Below are positions 41,150 to 53,925 of a stretch of 64,000 bases of DNA, in pieces. Both the position numbers and the translations under genes were made by a program. Numbering within the stretch: the first letter of the stretch is position 1; every line of letters begins with the position of its first letter. The stretch lies in NCBI GenBank assembly GCA_028554795.2, contig CM068839.1, forward strand, positions 38,097,006 to 38,161,005, written 5' to 3'. The notes beneath the pieces were generated by a model. It ran no database searches, was not told the DNA's origin, and saw nothing but the letters and a program-made list of their open reading frames with translations. Source of the stretch: Sinohyriopsis cumingii. Taxonomy: Eukaryota; Mollusca; Bivalvia; Unionida; Unionidae.

Positions 41150-42925
41150 TTTTACAAAAACAAATCCTAGATACCCATTACCCTGCCAATTAAAAAACGG
41201 ACTTGTCCCCTCACAAGTCTTGTAAAAACCAACACCCTCCGCCCCACACTATAATATAATTTTTTGTTGATCGTACGCATAATTATTGGCTTACCTTGCC
41301 AGCCTTTGTCTATGTTTGTTTCAATACCCCACCCACCAGACGGAAAAATAATTTGGAAAGTAAAACAAAATTCTAGGTTACCCTGATGATTTTAAAAATT
41401 TGTTTCTGAAGAAAACCTAGGCCACCACTTGTATTTGAAGTATCACATGCTAAAATATTTCGTTTTCTCAACATCATTTCCACCTTTTAATGTCATTTAA
41501 AATGAATTTTATAAAGATACTTTTTTACTTCAGAAACTAATGTGAAGAATTGATTAGTGAAATTATTAAACTGTAAAGAAAATATCTTACCCTAACAGTG
41601 CGAACTCAGCGTTAACATTTAAGTACTAGAGAATAACGCCAACTGAAGAAATATTTTCAATGACAGCTAGTAATGAAATAAAGGATGAGTTAGCGCTTTT
41701 CATATAAGGTATCAACGTACTGACGTAAGACGGAAAATACTCACTCATGCGACAGAAAAATCTGCCTATTTTGCTAACCTTGCTTTTTCTATCGCATTCT
41801 GGTTGTCTGAGACCTGTCGTCTCAGTCATGGTGTCCACGCGCTAGGAATTACTTTTAAAAAGGAACCCTTGATGTATTCGACTGTGCCTGACGGAGTTGT
41901 TATAGAAATCACCACCACCAGATATATAACAAAAAGAAATTCACTCATGAGGCAACTTAAGGTCTCTCCAACTTTGATAACACCATTCAAAACATTTTCA
42001 CACACACACACGTCGAGCTATTTGATAGAGCTCCAGACACAACGCAGTACACATCAATGGCCACACAAATCTGAACTAAAGTCGGCAAAAACTAGAAATG
42101 TGTTATGTCAAACTGGTTTGTTCTAACTTTGTCGAACACCCACAGTCTTCCTCAGCTAAATCAAAATATAATAATGCGATTGCAAAGAAAAACTCCTGCA
42201 CTTACCAATCAAAGTGGTTTATTAATCAGTTCACATGTTATTCCACAAGAAGATTTCCATGTAGTTATCACTGGATTGTTGATAGCAACACTTGCCATAT
42301 GTCCAGAACAGAATATATAAATTACCAAGAAAGTCATGAATTAGAAATTTTTCAGTCGCTACACACTTCGTTATAACTTTATCCAGTAGGCCTATTGTAC
42401 TGCAGAGTATCGAACCGTTGCGTACCATCGTACCTTTTCCAAATTAGAACAGGTGAAAGTTAAAATTTAACCATATAAAAGATATTCATATTTTCTTGTT
42501 ATTATCATATGACATCCATAGATTAAATGTGGTAATACATTAATTATATCTAATGTTTTTATGTTCCTATTTTCTCATGCGTAGAACTTGTGTCTACAAG
42601 TCACCCGATTGCCCTCATTAACATATTTGTCTTAATGCGCGTTTACAAAATAAAGGCGCGTTGTTCGAGATGATCATTGCGTACTAGTTGCAACATGTAA
42701 CAATTAGAACTTGGTTTTTCTTGATTTTATTTTGTTTCTTTTCTACGAACAGCGTATGTTGCTAAATTCTACTTATTATTCCATAAAAGAGTACAAACCT
42801 GATGACTTTATAATGAGATGCAATAATAGTATCTGATGAATACTGTGTTTTGAATCTGCTAATTATATTGCAAAAGTGCAGGTTTTGTTTTTTAAAATTT
42901 AATTGGAAAAAAGAATTGGGTGAGA
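41150..42925. other. No recognised gene
   Basis: Several minus-strand frames at 41626-42428 contain hydrophobic runs (for example FLFVIYLVVVISITT at about 41930), but they do not form a recognisable domain series. Confidence 0.4.
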
Positions 42926-42930
42926 AAAAA

Positions 42931-43072
42931 TAATCTATGTCGGTGTTTGTGCCACGACAAGGAAATCCCAGTCGCGGGCTTACACCCCCCCCCCCACGCG
43001 TCAGAGCCTCGCGGGGAGACAAATCTCTTGACTGGGATTTCCTTGTCTCGGTCCAAATCCCAACATAGATTA
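42931..43072. repeat. Foldback repeat (MITE-like), 142 bp
   Basis: Arms 42931-42973 and 43030-43072 are inverted copies. The inner 18 bases GACAAGGAAATCCCAGTC pair perfectly with GACTGGGATTTCCTTGTC, and the outer TAATCTATGT pairs with ACATAGATTA. The 56-bp centre is GC-rich and holds a run of 11 C. It could be a small non-autonomous DNA transposon; no target duplication was identified. Confidence 0.85.
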
Positions 43073-44640
43073 TATTAGTCTAATTAAATCAACTTATCAA
43101 GTCTTATGTGTTATGTAGTTTAGGTACATACTTACAAAAGATGGTCTGTTTCTACTGTTCAAGAAAGAAAATATATTACAGAATATGTTTCTACTGTTCA
43201 AGACACACAACAAGTTGTTTCGAAAACTGAATTTAAATAAATAAGGTTATGATTAAGATGAGAGCATTACAATACTATTTCAGCAATATATTTCAGACTT
43301 ATTAGTTAAATTGTTTTGTGTTGATAATATATTTTAGTTGCTTAGTGATATGCTGCTAACAAAAGGTAGCATTATTTCGGAAATTGTTTTTGAAAGTTGT
43401 CAGATAGATTTAATATAGGAATAAATACTTCTATACATATCAACGTGGTAAAGAATATAACAGCAGCTGATAATAAGAATGGAACAACTCTTCAAAAGAT
43501 AGATTAATAGGTAACCAAAATAATAGAAGATAAAGCATGCAATGAGTGATGTAGATAATACAATTGGTGAAGATGCACTGTTGTTATTTATATCTGATTT
43601 AATATATATATTTATTTCAATTTAATTGTTTGTCAGTTTTAAATTGTTTATATCCTTTTCATTACATGATATTGCAATGTAAATATATTCATTAGAGATG
43701 ATACTTTCTTTTAGAAAATAGTTTGACCTTGACTGTTAGTTTATAAACACCAGGTGTTGATTTAAATCCTGACATTGTTTCAGAATTTGTAACAACCTTC
43801 GTAAACAATTTCTATTTTATTTTAAAATGATTGGTTGTTTCCAAGGTCATGATGGGACCTTGTCTTTAAGACATAAACAATTTTTTTAAAATTTTTTATT
43901 TCTTATGGTAAAAATGATTGGTTTTCGTCAGGGTCACACTGGGTAAACGTGATCTGTAACAAGTATTTGCTTCTATAAACTTCCAGAAGATGATCACGTG
44001 ACCATTGTTTACGTTTTAGAAAGCCCATATAACCCATGTTTTGGAGAATTAATTTTAGTAGAAGTTGGACTGTTAAACTGTTGGTTGTATGTTGTGCTGT
44101 TTGAAGTTATTTCAAATTACTTGGTTTGGAGTTATTTCAAATTACTTGGATTCAAAACGATTGATTGTGTTATTTTTCTGGAAAATATTTGTGCTCATGT
44201 AATATTGTGGAACAAGGACAGTTTTCTTTTTGTAAAATAATTATGCAGCTATTAGAAACCGGAGTGATAATTCTTATTTTTACAAGGAACTGAAGACTTC
44301 AACACTACATATTGTAGCATACGTCATCGTCTTCAATCTTGGATTCTTCGTCGTGATTCAAACGTGAAATTAGTAGAACATTTTGTTATTAGGATTACTA
44401 AAATTTTATTCTCGGATTATTTTTTAATCATGTTTGGATTTGATTCTATAAAACCGTAAGTTCATATTGCTTTAATTTTTACAGAATTTTTCCAGGGAAA
44501 TAAATTATTGTATTTTTAAAAGCTTGTTGTTTTCACTCTTTCTTGTGTTACTGTTTATTCAAGCCTAAAGATATGACATAAGACTGTCTACAACTGAATG
44601 ACATATTATGAAACAAATAGAAACACGTTTGTAATCAAGT
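43073..44640. other. No gene; T-rich with small direct repeats
   Basis: Direct repeats include GTTATTTCAAATTACTTGG at 44106-44124 and again at 44131-44149, and a looser pair built on AAAATGATTGGTT at about 43825 and 43910. No domain-bearing frame. Confidence 0.5.
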
Positions 44641-44755
44641 TTATGGCTGCAGGTGATGCCGTAAGTTACTTTCTGACAGATGTATGTAATAGTGTTTTAT
44701 CGCACCTCGCTGCGTGGTGTCAACCAGAAGTAAAGTCGGAAGAAATGTAAAAATA

Positions 44756-44817
44756 AACACACGCACACACACACACACACAAAGACACACACACACACGC
44801 GCACACACACACACAAG

Positions 44818-44853
<36 letters not shown>
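44756..44853. repeat. (CA)n compound microsatellite
   Basis: A CA run broken by GC and AAGA/AAGC interruptions. The Cys/Val-only frame on the minus strand is this repeat, not a gene. Confidence 0.97.
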
Positions 44854-44854
<1 letters not shown>

Positions 44855-44914
44855 TAATTCCACACATTTTGCCGAAATGACAAATGTGCTTATTTATACG
44901 ATACTATATGTTTC

Positions 44915-45027
44915 TGCATTTGTATGGGAAAATATGAACGAGTTTTTCAGATGGATATACTGCACGACCTTGGGAGTGAAGTATATCCATCCGACAAAAC
45001 GAGTTCATATCTTCCCATGCAAATGCA
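44915..45027. repeat. Long hairpin: 47-bp imperfect inverted repeat
   Basis: The left arm 44915-44961 (TGCATTTGTATGGG.. to ATGGATATACT) pairs with the right arm 44980-45027 (AGTATATCCAT.. to CCCATGCAAATGCA). About 40 of 47 positions pair, around an 18-bp loop. Confidence 0.88.
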
Positions 45028-45029
45028 GT

Positions 45030-46680
45030 AGCCCTTTTATGATATGCTCATTTTCTTATTCTACCATGAGCTTAATTATATAAACAAAAAATACACTACA
45101 AGAAACAAAGTAACTGAATTTATGCCGTATTCCAAACTAAATACACAAGCACAGATTCATCAGTACAAAACAACAAAATTATTAATGCGCACATAACTCC
45201 GCCCAGATAAATTTGAACTTAGTCGCGCGCTAGACATCACTTCCGAAAGAAAATGGCTTTTGGTCTACTTAAAATTGAAAGCTAGATTCATATTGTGAAT
45301 GAATACGCATTGCAATAACTTTTCCATTAGTCTAGAATGAATAGATTTTGATATTTTTGCCGATTCTGTTAAATTTCGTGATAATGACTGGATTTATCTG
45401 TGTCAATTCTACAAGAAGTTCATCTGATTTCAGCAGCGAGGGAGCAGCATGTTGACATCTGCATTTTTGTTCTGCCATTGAATGTTTGAAATCATAATGT
45501 GGGAAAAATATGAAGTCTTTCAATTGCAATTATCAAAAAGACGCTATGGAATATAATGTTTATTTCATTTTGAGTGCAGTAAGAAGGATGTAATTGCACT
45601 TGGAATATGGTCTAAATTACAGTACAAATTCGAAATGTGTAATCAAGATTGAGAACCCATGACATGGCTCATATAATTCGGATTTGCAGAACTAAGGACG
45701 TACATTTTGAGGAAATTCACGATGTAGAACTGTTAGTATATTTTTTGCCATTGTTGTTACCAGCTAAAGAAGACAATTTATGCCTTGTCACTTGCATGTT
45801 ATTTGTACGGACAAAGCAGTTTTATGACCTGTCTGGCGTCTATCGCAAGTCTAAATCCGAAACGTTGTATCGAAAAAGGTAACGCGGAATGAGGCAAAAC
45901 AGCTGGTATGTGGCAGTCTACGAAACACCTGCGTTAGTTCATTCAGAAACAAATTTGATCAACCAAAATGTTAAGCGTCTACTACGTGACTGTACATGAT
46001 TTGTTTACAAAGTAGTTCCTAATACACTATTGGGCACACATGACGTGCACGTGAGAGCATTATGAAGTGAATGTGAGTGTAATATCGTCAAATAATGCAC
46101 CATTCTGACAATGTAAAGTTAACCGAGAAACAAAATGAGCATATAATAAATATAGTTAGTAGATGGAGGTTCCACTCGAAGACCTGCAACTGTAAGGTTG
46201 TGTGTCTGCCTTGCATTGCTCTTTATAAAATGTGAGTATTTAGTCAAACAGTACATAATACTTTTCCAAAAATCTTGTTGTCAGATTTAAGAATGTGCCA
46301 GGCTTTGAATGTAGAACGGGAATGCGAAAAGATGACATTTATTTTTGGAGAGGTTTCAATGTAGTTCAAAGGTTTGGGAATAGCTGTAATTTATTCCGTA
46401 AAAGTTTAGCGTTTACCTTTAACGGACTCGATATGGTGCTATGTGAATCTGAAACGCAACTCCAACTTGGCCCCACCGTCTTAACCGCCTGTACCCATGG
46501 ACATGTGGCCTTTATAGGAGGTTCTGATTTCATTGAATATTCCGTGTAAAATAATAATATTTGCCTATGCTTTATCAATTCACAGATGCGATATAGTATT
46601 TTAGGAGGTTCTGATAACCAATGTAGTAATTTAGGAATACAGAATTTTGCAATATTTTCGAAACTGGAGTTTTGCTGTTT
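45030..46680. other. No recognised gene
   Basis: Frames at 45649-45882 and 46295-46549 (plus) reach 77-84 codons but show no known domain. Confidence 0.4.
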
Positions 46681-46689
46681 CTAAATTAG

Positions 46690-46930
46690 GACTAATTCCA
46701 AATGGTGGAAATAAGTCTGAACGTACAAGGTTTGGCATTTGGGCTTAAGCATACGATGGCATACTGAGATAAAGTTATGGTTCATTTGCCTCAACATAAA
46801 GGCTTTTGAAGGGGAAGTCACAAATGCACCTAGACCGAATTTAAGTCTGTTATTATGTATCGAATCAAGCACGTGCAGGTAACATTAAACAGCTGATCCA
46901 TACACAATTGAGTCATAGTGAAGTTTAATG
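46690..46930 (-). mobile_element. LINE reverse-transcriptase 3' fragment
   Basis: The minus strand encodes HYDSIVYGSAV, an in-frame stop, then CYLHVLDSIHNNRLKFGLGA and FVTSPSKAF. The LINE at 48665-54413 has LDYGCVVYGSARKSYLKMLD and PIHHQGIRLALGAFKTSPCE at the same place, so this is an old, short relic of a related LINE on the same strand. Confidence 0.75.
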
Positions 46931-48044
46931 ATATGTATACATGGATGACATTGTAGCTACCGCCGTTAAAATGATGCTTATGTCTCATGCAAGAAACAAT
47001 ATTGTCATCAAAGCAAAATATTAGCATGAGCTAGTAGTACAAGTTCGACTTCCTGGAGAGGAGAGTGGAATCGTATAGAAATAAACTCGCAGAGATGAGG
47101 TGGTAATGTGTCCATCTCACATCGGACATGACGATGAGTCTTCAACATTCAACTTCCATCCACAATTACTTCATATTTATGTGTATTGATAGGATTTATC
47201 TTCCGAGTTTGTTTTTTTAAAAATAAATAAATACGTCATATTTGGCTTGTTAGATATTTACTCTATATCACACCACAGAACCCGTATTGTGCCAATGAGC
47301 TTTCGAACACTGCTATATGCATACTACATTGTTGAACTGAAAACATGGGAGATCTGTAATATATAGGATTATAAAAGGGATCTGATTGTATTGGTACTGT
47401 AGCCTATGCCTATGAAAATAGGTGTAAACATCAAATTTTAAACTTCTCAATGTTCTTATTTCTGTCTTTTCTTGTCAGCTATGAATTCTTGAAGACGTTC
47501 AACTGGTGAGTTTTATTGTTGGCATATTCTTGTGTGTGCCCGAGAGGAAGGGATGTAACACTTATTATTGTTGTTACGTAGGACATTTTTTTCAGACCAC
47601 GATTTCTATGCAAAACAAGATAGAAGACAGACAGATAAACAAACATCCACCAGACAAAAAAATCATCGAGACTTTACTCCAATTGGTCTGAATATGATTA
47701 TTCTGATGTAATAGGAGTTATGACTGGTTCTATTAATATTTAGGTATTAACAGTTACTGTAAGGTAGCTTTGCTGCTATTTCTGTGGCTCTCTTATTAGG
47801 TAGTTGATTTTAACTATTTATTCATTTATTGCTCTGTATTAAATATTATGTGAAGAAACAAGACTTTTGAAATGACTTTTGAAATGAGTGACACGCTGCA
47901 CAGTTGCAACCAGTTTCATATAGCATGCACCTATATAGGTAATGTTACAAAGTTACCACCAGTTCCATATTGTATGTACAATGGTAACGGCTAATTTTCC
48001 TTTGACGTAGTAATATTCTGGAAAATATTTAACTTTCATGTACT

Positions 48045-48080
<36 letters not shown>

Positions 48081-48655
48081 ACACAAGCTATCTACAGTCT
48101 ATTATAGATTTTGCCAATTATTTATAGGCAAGAATAAGCCGTTGATGCTAATTGCCGTGGCTTCAATCTGTGACTTTATCACCTAAAATTAATCACCTTT
48201 TCTCCTGTTCACATATGACAGACAAACCAGTTTAGGTATGTATGGTTAATTAGTGAATGGAGGTATTCCTACATGCCATACCAAAGTCAGCAAAATGTGA
48301 ACATCTGCCATCGGAGAAAAAATGAAACGTTTGTTTGCCTTAAGAAATTTTGTACAAACACAATAACTTGCAAAAGATATGACCCCATGCCAAATGTTCT
48401 CATGGAGAGCAGACGAAAATATTAGTAATATTTAACCGTATTGTTCCTATCATTAATACATTATTGTCCATTTTAAAGTGTACAAGGTATACGAGACACC
48501 TAAATGGTAGAATCATGTAAAGGTGTTGATAGATGTTCAGTATCATACTGCTACTAAGCAAATGCTTGTTTCCTGCTATTTTGTTTTCCCTAATGTGAAA
48601 TGTATTGTTGCTGATATATCAGGAAGAGAATGATCTCGTACGAGCTATTAATGAA
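46931..48655. other. No recognised gene
   Basis: AT-rich DNA with a TC run at 48048-48077. No coding or transposon signature was seen. Confidence 0.45.
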
Positions 48656-48664
48656 CGTTGCAAC
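48656..48664. repeat. LINE target-site duplication, left
   Basis: CGTTGCAAC, repeated exactly at 54414-54422 on the other side of the LINE. Confidence 0.85.
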
Positions 48665-48670
48665 AATTGA

Positions 48671-48692
48671 GTGATTGATTGATTGATTGATT
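48671..48692. repeat. (TGAT)n tail of the LINE
   Basis: About five TGAT units at the 3' end of the minus-strand LINE, as in other I-type elements with short tandem 3' tails. Confidence 0.85.
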
Positions 48693-49098
48693 TTTTAACG
48701 GCGCAACAGCACTGTTAGGCTATTTAGCGCCAAACAAAATGATATTTGTATAATATTTTTAAAAAATTATAAAAGGTCCTATATCGACCAGCGATATAAA
48801 AGAAGAAATGGTTGAAATTAAAAACGGTAAGATGGTAACGGTGCAAAATAAAGCTTCCCGATCAACGGGAGATGTAAATGTTTTATGTTAATGAAAAAAG
48901 ATGAAAAGGTATTAAAATGGGACGGTATATATATATTGCATAAAACTGCACAAGGTGATAGCATAAAAGTCAGAGTTTAGAGTAAATATTTACGGCTTTC
49001 AGGAACTCTATAATACGAGTGATGTTTATAGTATCAAAAAGTTCTTTCATGTCATGCACAATGTAATAACGATCGCACGTAGGTTTCAGGTCAAAGCA

Positions 49099-49843
49099 CT
49101 ATATCATAAAGTGCTTGACAGTGAATGGTTCATTGCAAGAAACGCACTCTGGTGGGTCTTCACCTTTTAGTATGTGGGTATGGGTGATATAAGTATGACC
49201 AATTCGGATTCTTGCAATGACTACCTCCTCCCTACGCATGGTTCTGTAGGAAGGAGTCCATTCTCCTAGAGTTGGCTTGATTGCATGAAGTTTGTTATTC
49301 ACGGCATCATTCCATGATGCCTGCCACTTCTGACGAAAGAACTTTCTGATACAAGGTTTAAAATCAGTATACGGTATTTTAAAATCAAATGGTTCTTGAG
49401 TAAGGGCCATTTTAGCAGCGCGATCTGCTTTTTCGTTACCTTTAATACCAATGTGGCTAGGTAACCAACAGTATATTATATTGTGGGAGACACTCAGCTC
49501 GGTATTTTTGACGAGTATGTTTTTCAATAATGGGTTCTCCAGTTTTCTATTGTGTAGTGACTGGAGTACTGATAGCGAGTCGGAGAAGATGATACTGTTT
49601 AAAATATGGTTCTTTTCTATATGTTACAGAGCAAGGTCTATTGCTCTTATTTCGGCTGTAAAAATTGATGCTCCATTTGGTAAGCGAACTTGCGTTGTGT
49701 GATTTCCAAAACAAAAGCTGCAGCAGCCTTTTTCTCATCCTTTGATCCATCAGTGTAAATTCTGGTGTTGTTTTTAAATTCGGTGAGGAGTTCATGGTAA
49801 GAGTTGTGGAAGACAGAAGGGTTTGTTTCGGATTTTTTTCCAT
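49099..49843 (-). pseudogene. LINE ORF2: RNase H domain
   Basis: Two frames (49843-49547 and 49527-49099) cover the domain. A third reading gives the expected YTDGSKDEKK lead near 49740, and the downstream frame gives NIIYCWLPSHIGIKGNEKAD RAAK, split here as WLPSHIGIKGNEKAD and RAAKMAL. The usual end follows: WTPSYRTMRREEVV, ARIRIGHTYITH and the Cys segment PPECVSCNEPFTVKHFM. RNase H removes RNA from the RNA-DNA hybrid during copying. Frame changes near 49530 and within 49547-49843 disrupt it. Confidence 0.85.
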
Positions 49844-49989
49844 CGTGTAGCGTAAAACGTACTTTTGGTTGTTTAATTAGCCAGGGTGGTGTTTCGGAGA
49901 TAGACGTTTTCTGAATTTTAGAAAGATCTATATTTGTAGTGTCAAGGCTGGATGCTATTCTAATGCCAAAGGAAGGTATGGCGTTTGGT

Positions 49990-51643
49990 TTATTTTCGTA
50001 TAAAGTTTTGTATTTGGGTTTGAAAAACAGCCGAAAAAGCAGGATTCAGAGGGTTTGATTTTAATTTGAGAGTATACCGTGCGGAAAGCATTTCTCTACG
50101 ATGCGATAACGATGGTTCGTTCGCTTCAGCTAGAAAGCTTTCACACGGGGATGTTTTAAATGCTCCCAGAGCCAGTCTTATTCCTTGATGATGAATTGGA
50201 TCAAGCATTTTAAGATATGACTTTCGGGCTGAACCATACACAACGCAACCATAGTCTAGTTTGGAGCGAATAAACGTTCTATATAAATTCAGGATGACTT
50301 TTCTATCAGCACCCCAGTCAGTGTGCGCTACTACTTTAAGTAGCTCAAGTGCTTTTAAGCATTTGGCTTTCAAGCTGTTTTAGGTGTGGAATAAAAGTCA
50401 GTTTTCTGTCAAAGATAATACCCAAAAATTTGGTTTCCTCAACAACTGGAATAGGTGTTCCGTCCAGCGTGAGGGGAGGGTCATCGTGATGTCTTCGTAA
50501 CCGACAGAAATGCATGCATACTGTTTTGGACTTCGAGAATTTGAAACCGTTTGCACTGGCCCAATTTTGAATCTTGTTTATATTTTGCTGAAGTTGTCTT
50601 TCAATTGTATGCATGTGCTTCGATCGATAACATATGAGAAAATCATCGACATATAGCGAGCAATCCACACCAGGAGTCAAACACTTGGTGATGCTATTAA
50701 TTTTGATATTGAAAAGTGTCACAGATAAAATACTGCCCTGGGGTACACCCATCTCTTGTTCGTGCAGATCTGAGAGAGTAGAGCCCACTCGTACCTTGAA
50801 TTTTCTGTCTGAGAGAAAGTTGGATATGAAAGAGGGCAGATAGCCTTTTAGACCTAGATCGTGCAGGTCATTTAGTATTCCGTACTTCCATGTCGTGTCA
50901 TAGGCCTTTTCTAAATCAAAGAAAACCGCTACTAAGTGTTCTTTCTTGATAAATGCATCGCAAATGAATGTTTCTAGTCTAACCAGATGATTGTTGGTGC
51001 TACGGCCATATCGAAAGCCACTTTGGAAAGGAGATATTAAATTATTGGTTTCCAAGTACCAGACAGACCGAGAATTGATCATTCGTTCCTTTGTTTTGCA
51101 CACACAGCTTGTGAGTGCAATTGGTCGATAGCTGTTAGGATCAGCGCTATCTTTACCAGGTTTGGGAACTGGTATCACTGTTGCCTCTGTCCAGATTTGA
51201 GGTATATTTCCAGTAATCCATAAATTGTTGAAAATTTCCAGAAGGGCTGTTAATGAAGGTTCTGGGAGGTGTTTCAAAAACTGGTAATGTATTTCGTCAG
51301 GCCCAGTGGATGTATCGTGGGCCTTATTCAGAGATTCCTTCAGCTCATACAGTGTAAACGGTTGATTATAACTTTCTGAGTTATTCGATGTGAATTTCAA
51401 CCGTGTCTTTTCTTTGTGAGTTTTTAATCTTCTGAATGCTTCTGAGTAATCAGAGGATGAGGAATTTTTTGAGAAGCTATCAGCAAGTATATTAACAATG
51501 TCATGTTTGGAACTGATATTCTTGTTGTTTACTTTGAGATGTCGAAAGGAATTGTATTTCCTATTTCCATTTATTTTGCGGATCGTGTCCCAAACTTTCT
51601 TTATAGAGGAACGAGAGTTTAGAGTGGAAACATATTTTTCCAT
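49990..51643 (-). pseudogene. LINE ORF2: reverse transcriptase
   Basis: A 432-codon frame (51643-50345) and a following one (50373-49990) hold the full RT series: WTEATVIPVPKPGKDSADPN, SYRPIALTSCVCKTKERMI, LISPFQSGFRYGRSTNNHL, VAVFFDLEKAYDTTWKYGI, MGVPQGSILSVTLFNIKIN and the catalytic box CSLYVDDFLICYRS (YVDD). ETKFLGIIFDRKLTF and the thumb region follow. RT copies the LINE RNA at the nicked target. The two frames overlap at 50345-50373, marking a frameshift; another lies between this and the endonuclease at about 51619-51643. Confidence 0.95.
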
Positions 51644-52648
51644 GATGTTCTTTTACTTTGTTTAATCGTGCGGCGGGCATTGGCCCGAACAATACGGTAC
51701 TTAGTTAAATTTTCGGGCGTTGGACGATTATTAAAATTTTTCAGTGCTTCTCGGCGTTGTCTAATGGCCTCTTTACATTCTTTTGTGAACCATGGGTTTG
51801 AGAGTTTTTTACCGTTTGGTGAGGACTTGGGAATGGATTCTTCTGCAATGTCGATTAAAACAGAAGTAAAATATTGAAAAGGGTTATTGTCGTTTAAGAC
51901 AGTATCCCTGTTAAGTCTAGTTGTACAAAGTGTTTCAAATTTGGCCCAGTCGGCCTTCTTTAAATTCCAATGTGGAACTGCTTCGTCAATTGTAATGTTG
52001 GTATTGTTAAGAGAGATTGGAAAGTGATCGCTGCTGTGAAGGTCATCAGCGACCTTCCATTCATAGTCCAAAAGCAGCGATGGGGTACAAATTGTCAAAT
52101 CAATACATGTGTATGTACCTGTTCCTGGGTGTAAATATGTCGGTGATTTGGTATTATACAGACACAACTCGTGTCTGGAAATGAAGTCTTCTATTTTGTG
52201 ACCTCTGTCACTTATGTGATTCGATCCCCATAAAATGTTATGGGCATTAAAATCCCCGAGTAAAACAAAGGGTACAGAGAGTTGTTGAACAAGGTTGTCT
52301 AATTCGTTTGGTACTAGGTTGGTGTTTGGTGGTATGTAATAGAACAAAATTTAATCACTCGATGTAGAGTGACGTTCACAGCAATGGCTTGTAAATTTGT
52401 GTTTAAAGGGATGAGGCTATGAGGGGCTCTGTTGTTCACAATAACAGAGACTCCTCCTGAGGCCCTGTCAACATTATGAGAGTAGTTGATAACAGGGAGT
52501 AGTATTTAAGTGTGATGTTATCTGTAATTTTCAAAAATGTTTCCTGAAGACATAGTACTGCAGGATCATGTTCGTTTGAAAGCAGAAGAATATCATGGTA
52601 GTTGGCTTTAAGTCCTGTATAGTTCCATTGTAAAATGGTGTTCTTCAT
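51619..52648 (-). pseudogene. LINE ORF2: start and endonuclease domain
   Basis: ORF2 begins MKNTILQWNYTGLKANYHDI at 52648 with CLQETFLK (metal-binding Glu). The frame at 52347-51619 carries VLLGDFNAHNILWGS and the closing SSDHFPISL box, the key residues of exonuclease-endonuclease-phosphatase type LINE nucleases that nick the target. A stop and frame change between 52347 and 52436 break it. The C-terminal linker is basic (RQRREALKNF, ANARRTIKQSKR). Confidence 0.92.
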
Positions 52649-52710
52649 TACAACTTTATGTTGAAGATTGTGGAGCTAGGTTAGACCTTTCGCGGAGGCA
52701 ATCTGTTTGG

Positions 52711-53925
52711 TTATTTATCTGGAGGAAGTACGGGGATGAATTTTTTGTTGTTAGATCTGGAGCCACCTTGACGACATGGAGCAGTTTCTTCTGCATCCAT
52801 ATCCTCAAAGTCTCCAAACCTATTGTGCAGTTTTATTGGGTCATCAGACCCTTTTTGCTGCCTATTTGTTGTCGACTTTTTTTTACTGTTTGGTGATCTT
52901 GGTGGTGGAGGATTGTTGAATGTTGTCTGCGTCGATGTTGAGTTTTTCTGGGATTTGTAATGCGGAATGTTCGAGACGGAAGGGGATTCAGGTGGGTCTG
53001 TTTGGGTTTGGGCGTCTTTCGTTGCTTTTTGGTTGCTGTTCACTATAGTTGAGAAGGATGGGCCGGGGAGTGATATTCTAGTTTGTACAAGCTTCCTGGC
53101 CTCTGGATATGGGATGTTGGATGTTTATTTAACCCTTTGGATTTCCTTCTCCTGTTTCCATGTATCGCAATCTTTTGAATTTGCATGGTGTTCCATGCCG
53201 CAGTTGACGCAATGCGGAGTGGCTTTGCACTCGGATTCCCGATGAGAAGGGTCTCAACATCATCCACATATTTGGTTTCTGGTTTCTGATGACCGTGTTT
53301 TTGACATCTGTAGCATCGGAGGGGATTTGGTATGTATATCTCAACCTTAACTTGTAGGAACCCAACTTTGACAACTTTAGGTACCGTTGGTTTGTTGAAG
53401 GTGAGTATAATGGTGTTGGTGTCCTGCAGATCGTTGTTTCGTTTGATACGAATCCTACGAACTGCAGTGACACCTTCACTTTTCATCCCCTCTACGATGT
53501 CTTTGTCCAGCCAAGTCACGGCAACGAATGACGCCTTTTGATGTAATTAGAGATGTGTGTGCGAAACAAGTTACTGGGATGTCATGAAATACTTTAATTT
53601 TTTGAATGTTCTCAGTGTGTGCTTTACGTTCGCACTGCACAAGCAGACCACCTGATTTGATCTTTTTAATGCTTTTTGGTTTGCCGACTAATCCAAGTAT
53701 AGTCTTTTCGATTATAAATGGCGATAGTGCGGCTAGGGATTTGGTTTCATCTTTTGATTTGATGACCATGAAGCGAGGAAAAGATTCCACACCACATGGT
53801 TCATCATCTGAGTCAGTTCCCGTTTTGGTACGCTTATTTTGATTTTTTTTTATTTTCCATCTTGGCTTGAATAAAACTTCAGCACCCGTGCTCCCCACCC
53901 ACCAAGGAGCCCAACAAGGGGACAC
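52711..53925 (-). pseudogene. LINE ORF1 (RNA-binding, zinc-knuckle) protein
   Basis: Three frame segments (53925-53476, 53519-53043, 53043-52711) together cover ORF1. The first holds CGVESFPRFMVIKSK and EKTILGLVGKPKSIKK, an RRM-like fold in related elements. The second holds QDTNTIILTFNKPTVPK and the zinc knuckle CYRCQKHGHQKP. The third is a Gln/Thr/Pro/Ser-rich tail (DAQTQTDPPESPSV). ORF1 coats LINE RNA. Copy A at the left window edge encodes the same protein. Confidence 0.88.

Noticed and set aside
41626-42428. Minus-strand frames with hydrophobic runs as a possible receptor pseudogene
   Set aside because: No seven-helix motif series or conserved signature residues could be traced.
44641-44850. 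69-codon Cys/Val-rich minus-strand frame
   Set aside because: Entirely the product of the CA microsatellite.
46295-46549. 84-codon plus-strand frame as a gene
   Set aside because: No known domain and no splice or start support; it lies beside an old LINE fragment and may be repeat-derived.
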